NCBI GenBank assembly: GCA_024220505.1
Contig: JAKZZE010000006.1
Location: 124,001-188,000 of the forward strand
Origin: Rhizopus arrhizus
Lineage: Eukaryota; Mucoromycota; Mucoromycetes; Mucorales; Rhizopodaceae
Length of the DNA: 64,000 nt
Reading direction: 5' to 3'
The notes under the pieces are model-generated. The model was not told where the DNA came from, made no database searches, and saw only the letters and a program-made list of their open reading frames with translations. A program made the translations under genes and the position numbers. How positions within the stretch are numbered: position 1 is the stretch's first letter; every line of letters begins with the position of its first letter. Positions 1 through 10,679 of the stretch are shown piece by piece.

Positions 1-728
1 TCATTGTCGTGCTGAAATACCGATGGTTTCCAATTCAGACCATAGTACTTCATGGTGTCCTTCAGACTTGTAGCAAGAATTTCTTGGTATAGCTCTGAAT
101 TCATGGTACCATCATAGACCTGACATGCGTATCCAGGTCGTGCGCTGGTTATACAACCCCATAACATGAGACCGCCGCCTCCATGCTTCACAGTAACGTC
201 GATATGGTGGGGCTGTAAACGATCGCATTTTTTCTTCCAATAATATTTGCAACCATCTGAGCCCCAAATGTTAATTTTGGTCTCACCAGAAAATATCACA
301 CGTCGCCAATCATGTACTGTCCAGTATTGATGCTTTTTTGCCCATGTCAATCGAGCCTTCTTATGCTTTTCAGCCAATAATGGCTTCTTCTTTTTGATCT
401 CAGCATAAATTTCAACTGAATGTAAAACATTAATGGCCGATTGATACGACATAGGGTGTCCAAGCTCCTCCAACTTCATTTGAACATCCTTGGCAGTCTT
501 CCAGTAACCCGTGAGTACTTGTCTCTTGATGTATCGACGCGCTGATTTTGCCACAATGCTCGATTTATCTCCGCTTTTACGTATTCTATTATGCATCCAG
601 TTATTTGCATACCTATTAACGGTATTTCTATGCACTCAAACTCGTTTCCCAATGACTGTGGGGTCAACGCTATCTTCCAATAGTGGTTTGATACTGTTTT
701 GAACATCGAATGGAACCGTTTTGGGCAT
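1..728 (-). pseudogene. Tc1/mariner-family transposase, broken and cut by the window edge
   Basis: Reading leftward from an ATG at 728..726, the frame gives a Tc1-type transposase: an N-terminal helix-turn-helix region, then the DDE core. Recognisable motifs are LLAEKHKKARLTWAKKH, RRVIFSGETKINIWGSDG, HHIDVTVKHGGGGLMLWG, and the second catalytic Asp in FQHDN at the very edge of the window. It is dead for two visible reasons. An in-frame TGA follows about 31 codons in, at a position that probably once read CGA (Arg). The first catalytic Asp of the usual SDE motif is Gly (SGE). The C-terminal third lies outside the window. A solo LTR begins 19 bp upstream of its start codon, so the 5' end of the element is disrupted as well. 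Confidence 0.9.
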
Positions 729-746
729 TTTTAATGATGGATAGAC

Positions 747-1151
747 TGATGTATCCATCATTCATAACTCGATATGAAAACAGTATTAATAAGCTACATG
801 TAAAATATATCCAATAGATAGGCTACAGGTTAATTCGGATAATCTTCATTAAGGATAAGATGCTGCGTAATTGCACGGTTAAATTATATTAAATCCAGGA
901 ACTAAATCACAGTCAATCATATACGAGTATTCTATGGATAAATGCTTATGATGACAAAGATAACAATGGAAGAACACGTAACCATTATCTATTTGTCATC
1001 AGTTATATCATACTCATTAATTATTAATCCATAACATGAAATATTATCCGTGTATGAAAAGTATAAATAGAGTATCATTTTCTTATTAAATAAAGCAATC
1101 TCTTTATCGAGTCTCGTCCTCTCTTGTTCCTTTCTATTCTTGGATAAATCA
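747..1151 (+). repeat. Solo LTR, copy 1 (405 bp)
   Basis: This begins TGAT and ends ATCA (TG..CA termini) and is flanked on both sides by TAGAC, a perfect 5-bp target-site duplication. A near-identical copy lies at 4172-4586. On the + strand it has a TATAAATA box about 90 bp before its end, followed by AATAAA, the order expected for U3-R-U5, so the LTR probably reads rightward. No internal retrotransposon region adjoins it; with a TSD on each flank this is a solo LTR left by LTR-LTR recombination. It sits in the 5' flank of the broken Tc1 element at 1-728. Confidence 0.92.
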
Positions 1152-1330
1152 TAGACACTGGCGATGTATGATACGTTTGGGTAAAGTAGGAAAGAAAAAA
1201 AAAGGAAAATAATTGCAAAAAAGTTTATTTTAAGATCCCCAGTGTGACTACATACTCCACAGACTAATTTATATCTGCCGGAATGGCCTCAGTCCGGGCA
1301 TATAGTGTCAAACCCACTTTTATTTTAAAA

Positions 1331-1541
1331 GTCAAAAAACTGCACCAACCGACCTCCGCTTTTTTCTGGGCTCGCTTTAAGTGTATACTCAGCTTCTGAC
1401 TTTGAAATTTTTGTCAATAAATCATAATAGTATTAACTTTGTTTGGTTCAAGTTTCATAATGTTTGCTATAAAACTGACAGACCTATGCTCTTATTTCCG
1501 AAAAATTAGGTTAGGTTGGTGCAGTTTTTTGACCCACTGTA
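1331..1541. mobile_element. MITE-like Tc1-derived unit 1
   Basis: Inverted termini: GTCAAAAAACTGCACCAACC at 1331-1350 and its reverse complement ending at 1541. The right end finishes ...GACCCACTGTA, a typical Tc1-type TACAGTGGGTC terminus on a TA dinucleotide. The left end lacks the CAGTGG part and looks eroded. The ~211-bp interior has no coding potential. It lies just upstream of the intact transposase at 1725 but its TIR differs from that of the unit downstream of that gene, so the two do not form one element. Confidence 0.65.
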
Positions 1542-1724
1542 AATACCAATTACAATTATGCAGACTTCATTTTTAATTTATGCAATACACATAAAGTTAG
1601 GGGAAGAGCATAATACTTTGCATTTATTAAAAAAACGAGTATATAAACACGTTATTTTATTAATAGACGCGTAACAAATTTCATCCTTTTTCATTTTACA
1701 TTTTCAACCCAATCTTTATTAAAA

Positions 1725-2747
1725 ATGACTCGCTCCATTTCCCAAGATACTCAAAATGATTTGAGAGTGCTCTTAGAGTCTGATTTGTCTTATGAAGAGA
1801 TTGCTAATCGCTTGACTCTCTCTAAAGCCACTGTTCATCGATATTGCAAAAAATGGAATATCCAAAGACCTGATAACACTGGCGGACGACCTCAGATCTT
1901 AACTGAAGCAAGCAAGTTCCTCATGAAGAGAATGGTAATCTTAGGACGATTGAAGTCAGGTGTTGAGGTCTTCGATTATTTTAAGGTCATTTACCCAAGG
2001 TTGACTTTCAACACCACCCTAAACGCCTTAAAGAGCCTAGGATTCAAAGCCCGACCAAAAAGAAAGGTACCTCTTTTGTCAGCAAAACACAGGAAAGCAC
2101 GCTTGGAATGGGCACTTGCTCACAGGTACTGGACTACTGACGACTGGAGAAAGGTTATCTTCTCTGACGAGTCGAAAATAAACGTTTGGGGCTCTGATGG
2201 AGTTGAATTCTATTGGAGTCTACCTGGAAGCCCATTACAGCCTCATCATGTAATCCCAACCGTAAAACACGGCGGTGGAAGTGTTATGGTGTGGGCTTGT
2301 ATGATTTCTCATGGAGTTGGATATATCTGCGAGATATACGACGGCAAAATGACAGCATCCGATTACATCCATATCCTAAAAACCGAACTGGCAGATACCC
2401 TTCATTACTACCGATTAGGAGATGGTGATTTCATCTTTCAGCATGATAACGATCCGAAACACACTGCCAAGATAACGACGACTTATCTTATAGAAGAAGC
2501 AAAGTACCCAGTATTGCCTTGGCCTTCTCAATCGCCTGACCTGAACCCAATTGAGCACATGTGGCGACACTTAAAGTTGAAATTAGCTTTATACGAGCAA
2601 AGGGCAAGAGGTGTCCATGAACTATGGGAAAGAATCAAAATTGAATGGGAAACATTTGATAAAGATATTTGCTGTAAATATATTGATAGTATGCCGGCTA
2701 GAGTTCAAGCTGTAATAAAAGCTAAGGGTGGAAATACTATATATTAG
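1725..2747 (+). CDS. Tc1/mariner transposase, apparently intact
   Basis: This is a 340-residue single-exon protein, the usual length for Tc1-type transposases. Residues ~1-60 form a helix-turn-helix DNA-binding region (SYEEIANRLTLSKATVHRYCK), followed by a basic segment around ARPKRKVP that could act as nuclear localisation signal. All three catalytic residues of the DD34E core are visible: Asp in VIFSDESKINVWGSDG, Asp in FIFQHDNDPKHTA, and Glu in PWPSQSPDLNPIEHMW. It would cut and paste DNA at TA sites. No matching pair of terminal inverted repeats could be found around it; the repeats at 1509-1541 and 2947-2973 belong to different TIR families. It may therefore be immobile, yet still able to supply enzyme to the non-autonomous units nearby. 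It lies alone, with a short AT-rich leader. Confidence 0.93.
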   Translation: MTRSISQDTQNDLRVLLESDLSYEEIANRLTLSKATVHRYCKKWNIQRPDNTGGRPQILTEASKFLMKRMVILGRLKSGVEVFDYFKVIYPRLTFNTTLNALKSLGFKARPKRKVPLLSAKHRKARLEWALAHRYWTTDDWRKVIFSDESKINVWGSDGVEFYWSLPGSPLQPHHVIPTVKHGGGSVMVWACMISHGVGYICEIYDGKMTASDYIHILKTELADTLHYYRLGDGDFIFQHDNDPKHTAKITTTYLIEEAKYPVLPWPSQSPDLNPIEHMWRHLKLKLALYEQRARGVHELWERIKIEWETFDKDICCKYIDSMPARVQAVIKAKGGNTIY

Positions 2748-2760
2748 TATTTTTTTACCT

Positions 2761-2973
2761 AGTTAAAAAACCGTTTCAGTCATCCCCTTTTTTTGAAATG
2801 CCCACTGCTTAAGATGTAATTCATAGATTAAGATGAGATGTACATTGCTTTGCTGCAAAAAAGCCATATAATAACATAATAAAAAAGAACACGTATACTC
2901 TAAATATTTCTTTCAAAAAAAGGATAAATGTGTGAGTTTCAATTTTACTGAAACGGTTTTTTAACTCACTGTA
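2761..2973. mobile_element. MITE-like Tc1-derived unit 2
   Basis: Inverted termini: AGTTAAAAAACCGTTTCAGT at 2761-2780 and the reverse complement at 2947-2967, extended at the right end to ...ACTCACTGTA (TACAGTGAGT terminus on TA). The left end lacks the CAGTG portion. The 213-bp interior is non-coding. The left end starts 13 bp after the stop codon of the intact transposase, and the right end abuts the start of the truncated transposase fragment at 2974. Confidence 0.68.
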
Positions 2974-3210
2974 ATGGAATGGCCACCACAATCACCGGAC
3001 TTAAACCCAATCGAAAGCATGTGGCAATTACTTAAGAGTCGGCTGTTTAGAAACTATGACTCTCCTCCATGTGGTATGCATGAGCTATGGGACCGTATAG
3101 GACACACTTGGTACCAAATCACTGCTGAAGAATGCCAAAAGTTTATTAAAAGTATGCCAGAGCGATGCCGTGCAGTTATTGAGGCTGATGGGCTTTATAT
3201 TGGATATTAA
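2974..3210 (+). pseudogene. Tc1/mariner transposase, C-terminal fragment
   Basis: Only the last 78 codons of a Tc1 transposase remain, beginning at the catalytic Glu segment (PPQSPDLNPIESMWQLLK) and ending in the usual SMPERCRAVIEADG tail with a normal stop. The sequence is clearly different from the intact copy at 1725-2747 and represents a second family member. The 5' break coincides exactly with the TA at the right end of MITE-like unit 2, suggesting that an insertion or an end-joining event at that site removed the rest. It cannot encode an active enzyme, because both catalytic Asp residues are gone. Confidence 0.88.
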
Positions 3211-3248
3211 ATAAACTTATTTTAACACATTTTGATTTCGAAACATAC

Positions 3249-3464
3249 GGCCGCAAAACCGTTCGAATGTACCTTTGAATTTTAATTGTCCGTAGTACTG
3301 GTTAGTGTGCGCGTAGGGCGACATATCATACGTCATCAGAACGCCAAGAGTTTGTACTTTTAGGCAATATGTATTATAGGTAGCATTTAGTAAGAGTAAT
3401 ATGTCGTAAAAGGCGCAGAAAGAAAAAAATGCGTTTTGTGCGAACGGTTTTGCGGGCCACTGTA
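3249..3464. mobile_element. MITE-like Tc1-derived unit 3
   Basis: Inverted termini share the core GCAAAACCGTTCG (left, 3254-3266; right, reverse complement from 3441). The right terminus is complete (TACAGTGGCCCGCAAAACC read inward from 3464), while the left terminus has lost several bases of the CAGTGG part. About 216 bp with no coding capacity. It lies 38 bp downstream of the stop of the Tc1 fragment and directly beside the Gag remnant. Confidence 0.65.
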
Positions 3465-3471
3465 TGTATCC

Positions 3472-3804
3472 TTAACAAAGATCCACTCCATAAACGGAAG
3501 CAAGTTTTTCAACAATGGTTGGCCAGTGAGTGAGATCAACGGTTCGCATTAGCCAAGCAGAGGCTTCATCCGGAAGATATTTCAGGACTTGGATACCGCG
3601 GGAGACACCGTTAAGACCTAAAGAAGGGGCGGCAACCTCAAATTGTCTTAACCAGGTTTCAATATTTTGTCCTTTCTTGTAGGGTTTGATTAACAAAGTA
3701 GCGTTGGCGCGATTTTCATCCAGGAGACTACGCAGTGTAGAGCGCAGTTGTACGTTGTCTTCTGTGAGAGCATGGATAGAACCTTGAGAGGTTTGACGAG
3801 GCAT
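3472..3804 (-). pseudogene. LTR-retrotransposon Gag-like fragment
   Basis: This is a 110-residue open frame from an ATG at 3804 whose sequence (KPYKKGQNIETWLRQFEVAA, then VLKYLPDEASAWLMRTVDLTHWPTIVEKLASVYGVD) matches the start of the capsid-like region of Ty3/gypsy Gag proteins: a WLRxFE helix followed by a YLxxEAxxWxxxxxxxxxxW pattern. It stops at 3472, next to the terminus of MITE-like unit 3, with no protease, reverse transcriptase or integrase beyond, so it is a 3'-truncated remnant. The LTR at 4172-4586 lies 5' of it, but that LTR has its own TSD on both sides and probably reads the other way. The two need not belong to the same family. Confidence 0.7.
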
Positions 3805-4171
3805 CGTAAGTTATTGAATCGTAGTAGTATGGACGCAGGGAAAGAGCAACTTTTCCACCATAAAATAAGTCTTGACGTCAGGGTTTAATAAGTAGCCTAA
3901 ATGGACAGGAGACTTCAAGTAGATAGTTATTCTAGATAAAAGACGATGTTATTCATATAAGAAAACGTCGAGATATTTATAGAGTTTCTGTATAGTAACC
4001 GCAGTAGTTGCGTAGTGATCGTGCAGTACTTAATCCATTTGATATGAAGTGGTTGCCGTAGCAACGACTCGACCTGAGTCTGTATTGGAGAATGAATTGA
4101 GGTTCGCAACAGTAAAAAGTGGTCAAGTAAATAGTGATCAGGTAAAAAGTGATTGCTTTGCCAAATATAAG

Positions 4172-4586
4172 TGATGTATCCATCATTCATAACTCAATAT
4201 GAAAACAGTATTAATAAGCTGCATGTAAAATATATCCAATAGATAGGCTACAGGTTAATTCGGATAATCTTCATTAAGGATAAGATGCTGCGTAATTGCA
4301 CGGTTAAATTATATTAAATCTAGGAACTAAATCACAGTCAATCGCAGTCAATCATATACGAGTATTCTATGGATAAATGCTTATGATGACAAAGATAACA
4401 ATGGAAGAACACGTAACCATTATCTATTTGTCATCAGTTATATCATACTCATTAATTATTAATCCATGACATGAAATATTATCCGTGTATGAAAAGTATA
4501 AATAGAGTATCATTTTCTTATTAAATAAAACAATCTCTTTATCGAGTCTCGTCCTCGCTTGTTCCTTTCTATTCTTGGATAAATCA
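4172..4586 (+). repeat. Solo LTR, copy 2 (415 bp)
   Basis: TGAT...ATCA termini flanked on each side by ATAAG, a perfect 5-bp target-site duplication. By eye it differs from copy 1 (747-1151) by about six substitutions and one extra 10-bp unit where a CAGTCAATCG-type motif is duplicated near 4335. The same TATAAATA and AATAAA signals are present on the + strand. It is inserted in the presumed 5' leader of the Gag fragment. Confidence 0.92.
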
Positions 4587-6220
4587 ATAAGATATGAGAC
4601 AAAAAATAAAAAGAAAAGATAATAGTTGTGAAACTAAAGATTGTATATATATGACTTTATTAATAAAAACAATTGCGGCTATTTATACTTTTTGAATGTC
4701 TAAATCTTTACCGCTATTTCAATTAATCGTTTAAAAGAATGATATAAGATAAAGGAAAGATGGTGGATAATTAATAGCCGCTGTCTTCTTGACGAATCAA
4801 GGGACAATGAAATAGATAAATTATTGATCTAACAATAATTATTGAATAGGATTGGATTGAACTATCATTCTGGAGACCAGATTCCGATATGGTTCTAAGA
4901 GCAATAAGACAAAGATGGCTATTGTGGAAGTCTCATATTTATTAATAGAGATCTAATTGGACTATAATTTCGTAGTGTCTAAGTTTATCCATGAATGTGC
5001 ACTTTATTAGTTGTGTGGACACAACGCCGTTATCAAACTTGGTACGGATTACAAAACAAAAAAAAATAAGAAAAAAAAAATCAATTGTACTTTAACACTT
5101 TCAATGGTGTACGCCTTATGATAACTGAATAAAATCCTCCTTTCATAAAAAAAATATTTTTAATAAATATCAAAATAAATCTCTTTTATTTTTCTTTATT
5201 TTACCCTCGAAGCTAACATACTTTACTGTAACCCCTTTTTTATTTTGTCTCTTTATTTTACTTTATTCAATACAATTTTGATATACTCAAGAAGGTCCAG
5301 TGGTCACTTATTACAAGCGAATTTATGTTCAAACTATTACTACTTTGAGAACCAAACTCTATTAAAACTTTAGTCTCACTTCAATAATCCTTTAAGACAA
5401 GCCTACGTTATACTGTAATAACCTTACAAACTTCAATCTGGCATTTTATTGTAACTCATTTGATAAGGAAAAATAAAAAACTATACTTAACGAAGGATCT
5501 GTTGACATAAACACTAACGATGGTTATGTCTTGTGGTTACATTCATTTTTTGAACCTTATATTAAAAATCAAACCTTATTCTTATTTGTTTATATAATAA
5601 ACAAGTTTTTATATCTATTTTACTTTTCTTCTCTTAACTTCGATTAAATCGCTTATCTTCAATATATTCTATCAAATAAACTAAATATCTTTATCTTTGA
5701 TTCTTTTGGTATAACACTCTTAAACACAACTAAGACAAGCCCCTTGAAGTCAATTATTTTCGCTGTAAACATCTTCAAAGCAGTTATCCAGTTACTTTAT
5801 TGCAAGCAAGTCTGATCTACTTTATAACATCTGGCGTTCACTCATCAAAGCCAATTGCCTTTGAAACTCTATATTTCAAGTTTATCAATTCAAAACTATC
5901 ATCATTAAGAGCCAAGAAAATTACAGTAACTTTTGTTATGCAAATGTTACAGGTATTACAATGGTCCGATCTTGAATTCACAACATTATTATTTACCTTC
6001 CCCTATTTTTCAACGAAGAGAGATAGTTATGGTTATACTTAAAATGAACTTTTTGTTCAGTTTTTACTTTATGTTACATCTTGAACTATACGTCTTGAGT
6101 AGTCCTTTTCATTTATCTATTTTTTTATTTTATTTTTACTTTATCTCAATTCGATTGCTTTGCGCGAACCTAGAAGAATTATCTCTTTTTCTTTTACATA
6201 ACCCATAAATATCAACAATA

Positions 6221-6263
<43 letters not shown>

Positions 6264-6986
6264 CCAAAAGTAGGACTGAATTGTTTTTATTGATCCGATT
6301 TGACAAAGAAAAGTTATATAGTAAAACAAAATACTGCTCAAATAAAAAATAGTACTTTTAACTTTTGGCAAGAAGCTAAAAATTCTTTTTACTATAAAGT
6401 AAATATCCTTTTTTTTTACTTCATGATTAGCCTACTTTAACTTTTCTTTTATTCTTACTTTTTTGAAAAGTTTTTTTAAATTAGCAATTAATATTATTTT
6501 CAATGTATCTCTTTTTACTTAAATCAGGACGTTATAGCCATTCTTAGAAGGAATCAAGTATTAAATTTGCGTTAAAATTTACCTTATACTCAAACTATTA
6601 AAAAAAATTACGATTTTATTTGAGTTCATAATCTCTACACACAAAGCTTCAGCTGCTGTATTTTTGATTTCTTATTCAAATGTGCATGAACTTAAGCCTT
6701 TTGAAATAATTCTAATTTTACAAATCCTTGTAGTCGTTTGCAAACAAGTGAATGATCTATGCCTCTTTTTTAATCTCAAATTTTTGTTCCCAAACTCTAT
6801 CTCAAACCGCAAGCGCTTTTCAGGTACAGTATTTGAGGGGAAAAAAAAAAGAGCAATAAACTTTAGTTTAAATCTTATTTGATTAAAGCAAAAAGACAGA
6901 GCGTCAAGATGAAAGATAGTACGAAATATTTTTCCATTGAAACTTTTACAATGTTTTATTTTTTCTTTTTTACATTTGTATTTTAA
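4587..6986. other. AT-rich gene-free region
   Basis: About 2.4 kb, strongly AT-rich, with short frames only (all under ~90 codons and without recognisable domains). It contains a 40-bp poly-A run near 6223-6262. I see no transposon termini, tRNA or conserved gene. The last part presumably carries the 3' UTR of the transportin gene. Confidence 0.6.
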
Positions 6987-9900
6987 TTAGATACCGTAAC
7001 GTTCCTGTAAAGGAGCCTTTAATTCTGGTGGCATAGATGTCAAAACTTGTTGCCATTGTGCTTCACCAAACATATTCTTGTAGCCCATTAAAATCTACAC
7101 AAAAGTAATTAGCTGTTTTTGAAGAGCTTTTTTTTTTTTTTTTTTCCTTACATTTCCAAATAATTCGTGTAAAGCAGCTGGTGCGTTTTGGTAGTTAGCA
7201 ATAGCGTGGCATAACAAAGGAAATTCCTAGGAAACATGTGTCAAATTTTCTCTCTTTTGGTAATATCACTTACTTGTACAGCGCCTTGAGGATTTGCTTT
7301 GATCATTTCACATAAACCACTAAATGCTGTTGACTTTTCTTCATTAGGACGAATGGGAGTGAGAGCGGTTAACCAAGGCTTGGCAAATACTTGAAGATGA
7401 GGTGCAACCAGATCAGGACAGACAAGTCCAAGACGACCCAAGGTAATAGCAACATTTTCCAAAAGTGTTCGTTGAAGCTGTGGATTCATGATTAAGTGTA
7501 ACAACCGTTGTAATAAAGGTTCAACATAATCTCTGATTTCAACGCCTTAAATAAAAATTAATTTAACAATTCGAGACTTGTTTTCTTGTTCTTACCCCAC
7601 TTAAGAGCGATTTCACCAGCGGCCCAAGTAGCATTGTTACAAACAGACAAATGCTCTGCTTGAGGGTTGATTTGTTGAAGAATGTGTGGCATAAATTGAG
7701 GTACAACAGCACGAATATGTTCGAAGCAAGAGATGGCAAGGTCACCTAACAGGGCATAAGCTGATTGACGAACTTCAGCAACTTCATCCTAATTATCCAT
7801 GTTAGATTTTTTGTATAGTCGATGCCTTTATCACAAAGAGCTACCTGAACACAGATTGACAAGAATTGAACAACTGGGGGGTTTGTGCTTGCAACCAATG
7901 GTTCTGCTTCAACATTTAATGCTTGCACAATACCTGAAAGTAAATCCAATGCAACAATCATGAAGTCTTTATCAGGTTCATCTAAAGAAGGATCCATAGC
8001 AAATGCTTGACATTCTTCTAAGGTCTTCAAGACAAGCATAACACAACGTCTATAGACTGGTTCAGCAAAAGGCTTGAATCCTTTACCCAGAGCTGTAGTA
8101 ATAGATGAAAGACACTATAAATAAAAGCTTAGTCAATATTCTATATAGTATGAAAGCAACAAACCTCTAATAAAGGGAATAAATCCGTATTGTCATCAGG
8201 AATTTCTTGCCATTTTCTGATCAGAGGAGGCATAATTAAGTCAATAAATTGTTGATTATTCAAAGCCTCTCCAACAACATCAGCCAAAGTGCCAACAGTA
8301 TCATAAAGAAGCAATAAGTTTCTATGTTGATACATTTCAAAAGCGCTTGAAAGGGTTGTCAAAATGGGTAAAAGATAAGGAACCAATTCCATTGTAGCTT
8401 CTTCTTCGAGCAAAGAAAGAGATGAACAGGCAGCTTCTTGAACTCGCTTGTTCTTGTCCAAAACCCGTTGCAGTAAAAGTTGGACAAGAGGTTCAAAAAA
8501 ACGTTGACGAGCATCTGGGCTTTGTTGGCTAGTACGGACAATCCATGAAGAATATCTGCCAAGAGTCCAACAAGTGATGGATCTAACTAGAGGCTATATA
8601 AATGAAGAAGAGAAGGGGAGGTATGAGAAAACATTTTGTGTGTACATATAGGATGAGTCTAACCTTAGGATCACTCAAATTGTTTAGTAAATAAGGAACT
8701 AATTCATGAAGATGAGGAGCAATTTCCGCAATACCACCTTCAGCAGCAGCCCCGAGAGCCAAAATACCACATTCTCTATGAAGCCAATCTGCGCTTTCCA
8801 ATTCACTCTTGAGAAGGGGGATCAAGATATGAACAACCTCTGCCTTGAAAGAGGTACACAAGACATCGAGTGTGGCAGCACTGCACTTTCGCAAATTCCA
8901 TTCACCATAAAATTCATCATCTTCAAACTCGTCAAATTCATCGTCATCCTCGTCATCTTCATCATCTCCTTCATCATCAGCTTTCTTTTCCTCCTGGTCA
9001 TTGTGCTCAACCACACTGGCCTTGTGAAAACGAGGTTTAATGTCTTGCTCGCTATCAGCAATATGAGCATCATCTTCATCACCACCTAGGGTCAAGAGGT
9101 CCATCTCTGAATAAACCATGCCTTTGAGCAAGGTAGGAACAACTTTTTGAAGATAAGGATGAAGCTGCTCGCGCAACTCATCTTGCTCAGCAAAAACCAA
9201 CCAAAACTCACAGGCCTCAAGAGCCAAATCAGTATCATCTGATTGTGTACAGAAAAGCATATAGTCAACCAAATTGGGCATATGAGGTAGCAAGACATCG
9301 GGACACATTTCAAGTAAACCAACTAGACTTTGGCATACCGCTTTGCGTACTTCGATATTATCGTCTGTTGCACGCTTGAAGAGGGCTACCAAGAAATCAT
9401 TGATACGGGTCATCAAAGGTGTTGAACGTAAGGTGATGAATTGAGAAGTAGAAGAGATAGCGTTTAATCGGATTTTGGCATCGGGATGGTCAAAGAAAGC
9501 AATAAATTTGGGAATCATAAACTCTAAAGGCTGAACGCCGCCAATAACAGTATCAATATCTCTTGCAGAATCTTCACAAATTTTTTGAAAAGTGCTGAAT
9601 GCATTCTATATTCACATTGAGTCATCTGATTTTATCTTACGAATTATTGCTCTACCTCAACGACGACAGGATTAGGACTATCTAATTTCTCCAACAAAAC
9701 TTGGATGGCTTGAGGCCAGTTTTGAATTTGTCCGCGTTGAACAATGGCAGCAATCACTAAACTGACAGCTTTACCAACTTCGTTATCACCCACGTGTTGA
9801 AGGCAACATTCTTTAACATACTCAAGTACTTGAGGAGCAATAGTAGGATAGTAAGAACGAATGTTGTTCTTAAGTGTTAAACCAGCCACAGAACGAATAT

Positions 9901-10138
9901 ATTGATCTTCTTGAGGCATTTGTGTTAAAATATAGACCAGATAATTGTTGTAATCAGGCACCTTGTTAAAATATTCTAATTTCTACTCCTTATTACTTAG
10001 TCTTTTTATTGTTTAAAGAGAGTTAAAGTATTTTTGGCTTACTTGTTGAACATTTTGATTATCTGTTGGATTAATGGCTTCACGTAAAAGTTGTAAAAGG
10101 TCAGCAAGACCTTGTGGTTGAGGTTGCCAAGTACTCAT
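6987..10138 (-). CDS. KAP104: Transportin-1 / karyopherin beta-2 (KAP104-type nuclear import receptor)
   Basis: Nine exons join in frame to give ~903 residues, close to human transportin-1 (898). Exons: 10138-10043, 9982-9656, 9605-8664, 8593-8165, 8114-7845, 7788-7596, 7545-7274, 7226-7152, 7094-6987. HEAT-repeat family signatures are plain: [13 protein letters not shown] near the N-terminus, [13 protein letters not shown] followed by the long acidic loop (~residues 340-365), [43 protein letters not shown], and a C-terminal [13 protein letters not shown]. The family imports proteins with PY-type nuclear signals and releases them when RanGTP binds and the acidic loop displaces cargo. All splice sites are GT-AG; exon 2 ends at a weaker GTAGAG donor. 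It is divergent from the VTC gene pair. Confidence 0.97.
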
Positions 10139-10679
10139 GTCCTGTGCTATATATAAAAAAAAAAAAAAAAAGAAAAAGAAAAAGAAAAAAGAAAAAAGTC
10201 GGTTATACTTTTAAGACTTTATCAGCAAAAAGTAAGGAAAACATTACTTACTTTGTAATAAAAAAATATGACACAAATGAGTAAAATAGATCTACAGTTT
10301 ACAAAAACAAAAGAAAAAAAAGATGAATGCATATATTATTCAATAGGCTTTAGACTATTTGTGACGTAGTCTCCAAAGTAAGCCACTTGTTATTCACATG
10401 AAACAAGGGCCATTACTGTGAGCTGATCTATACACATTAAATAGAAACAATGGGATTTAGAATAATCTTTCTTTTTTATGCTTTAATGCAATCTCTTTCT
10501 GAAAATCGTTGCTTGATTGTAGTGGAGTTGAAAGCCACGCTTAAGCCTAGCATAAGCCACTTAAATCATGCTAATAGAGTGTGACAAGAGACGCAAATCG
10601 AACCGGAGTTATATATTAACGTATTTTAAGGCACAAATTCTAATCCTTACTATTTGTAAAACATCCTTTTTTCTCTTCA
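10139..10679. promoter_or_regulatory. Divergent promoter region between KAP104 and the first VTC gene
   Basis: 541 bp separate the two start codons. A polypurine run (A and GA rich, 10149-10198) lies just upstream of the KAP104 start, and a T-rich tract immediately precedes the VTC start. No specific transcription-factor site is claimed. Confidence 0.45.

Noticed and set aside
1331..2973. A single Tc1 element carrying the transposase at 1725
   Set aside because: The outer repeats at 1331 and 2973 are similar (GTCAAAAAACTG versus GTTAAAAAACCG) but not the same family, and each has a better partner within ~213 bp.
3472..4586. A 5' LTR plus gag of one retrotransposon
   Set aside because: The LTR at 4172-4586 has the same 5-bp duplication on both sides and its TATA and AATAAA signals point away from gag, so it is better read as an independent solo LTR.
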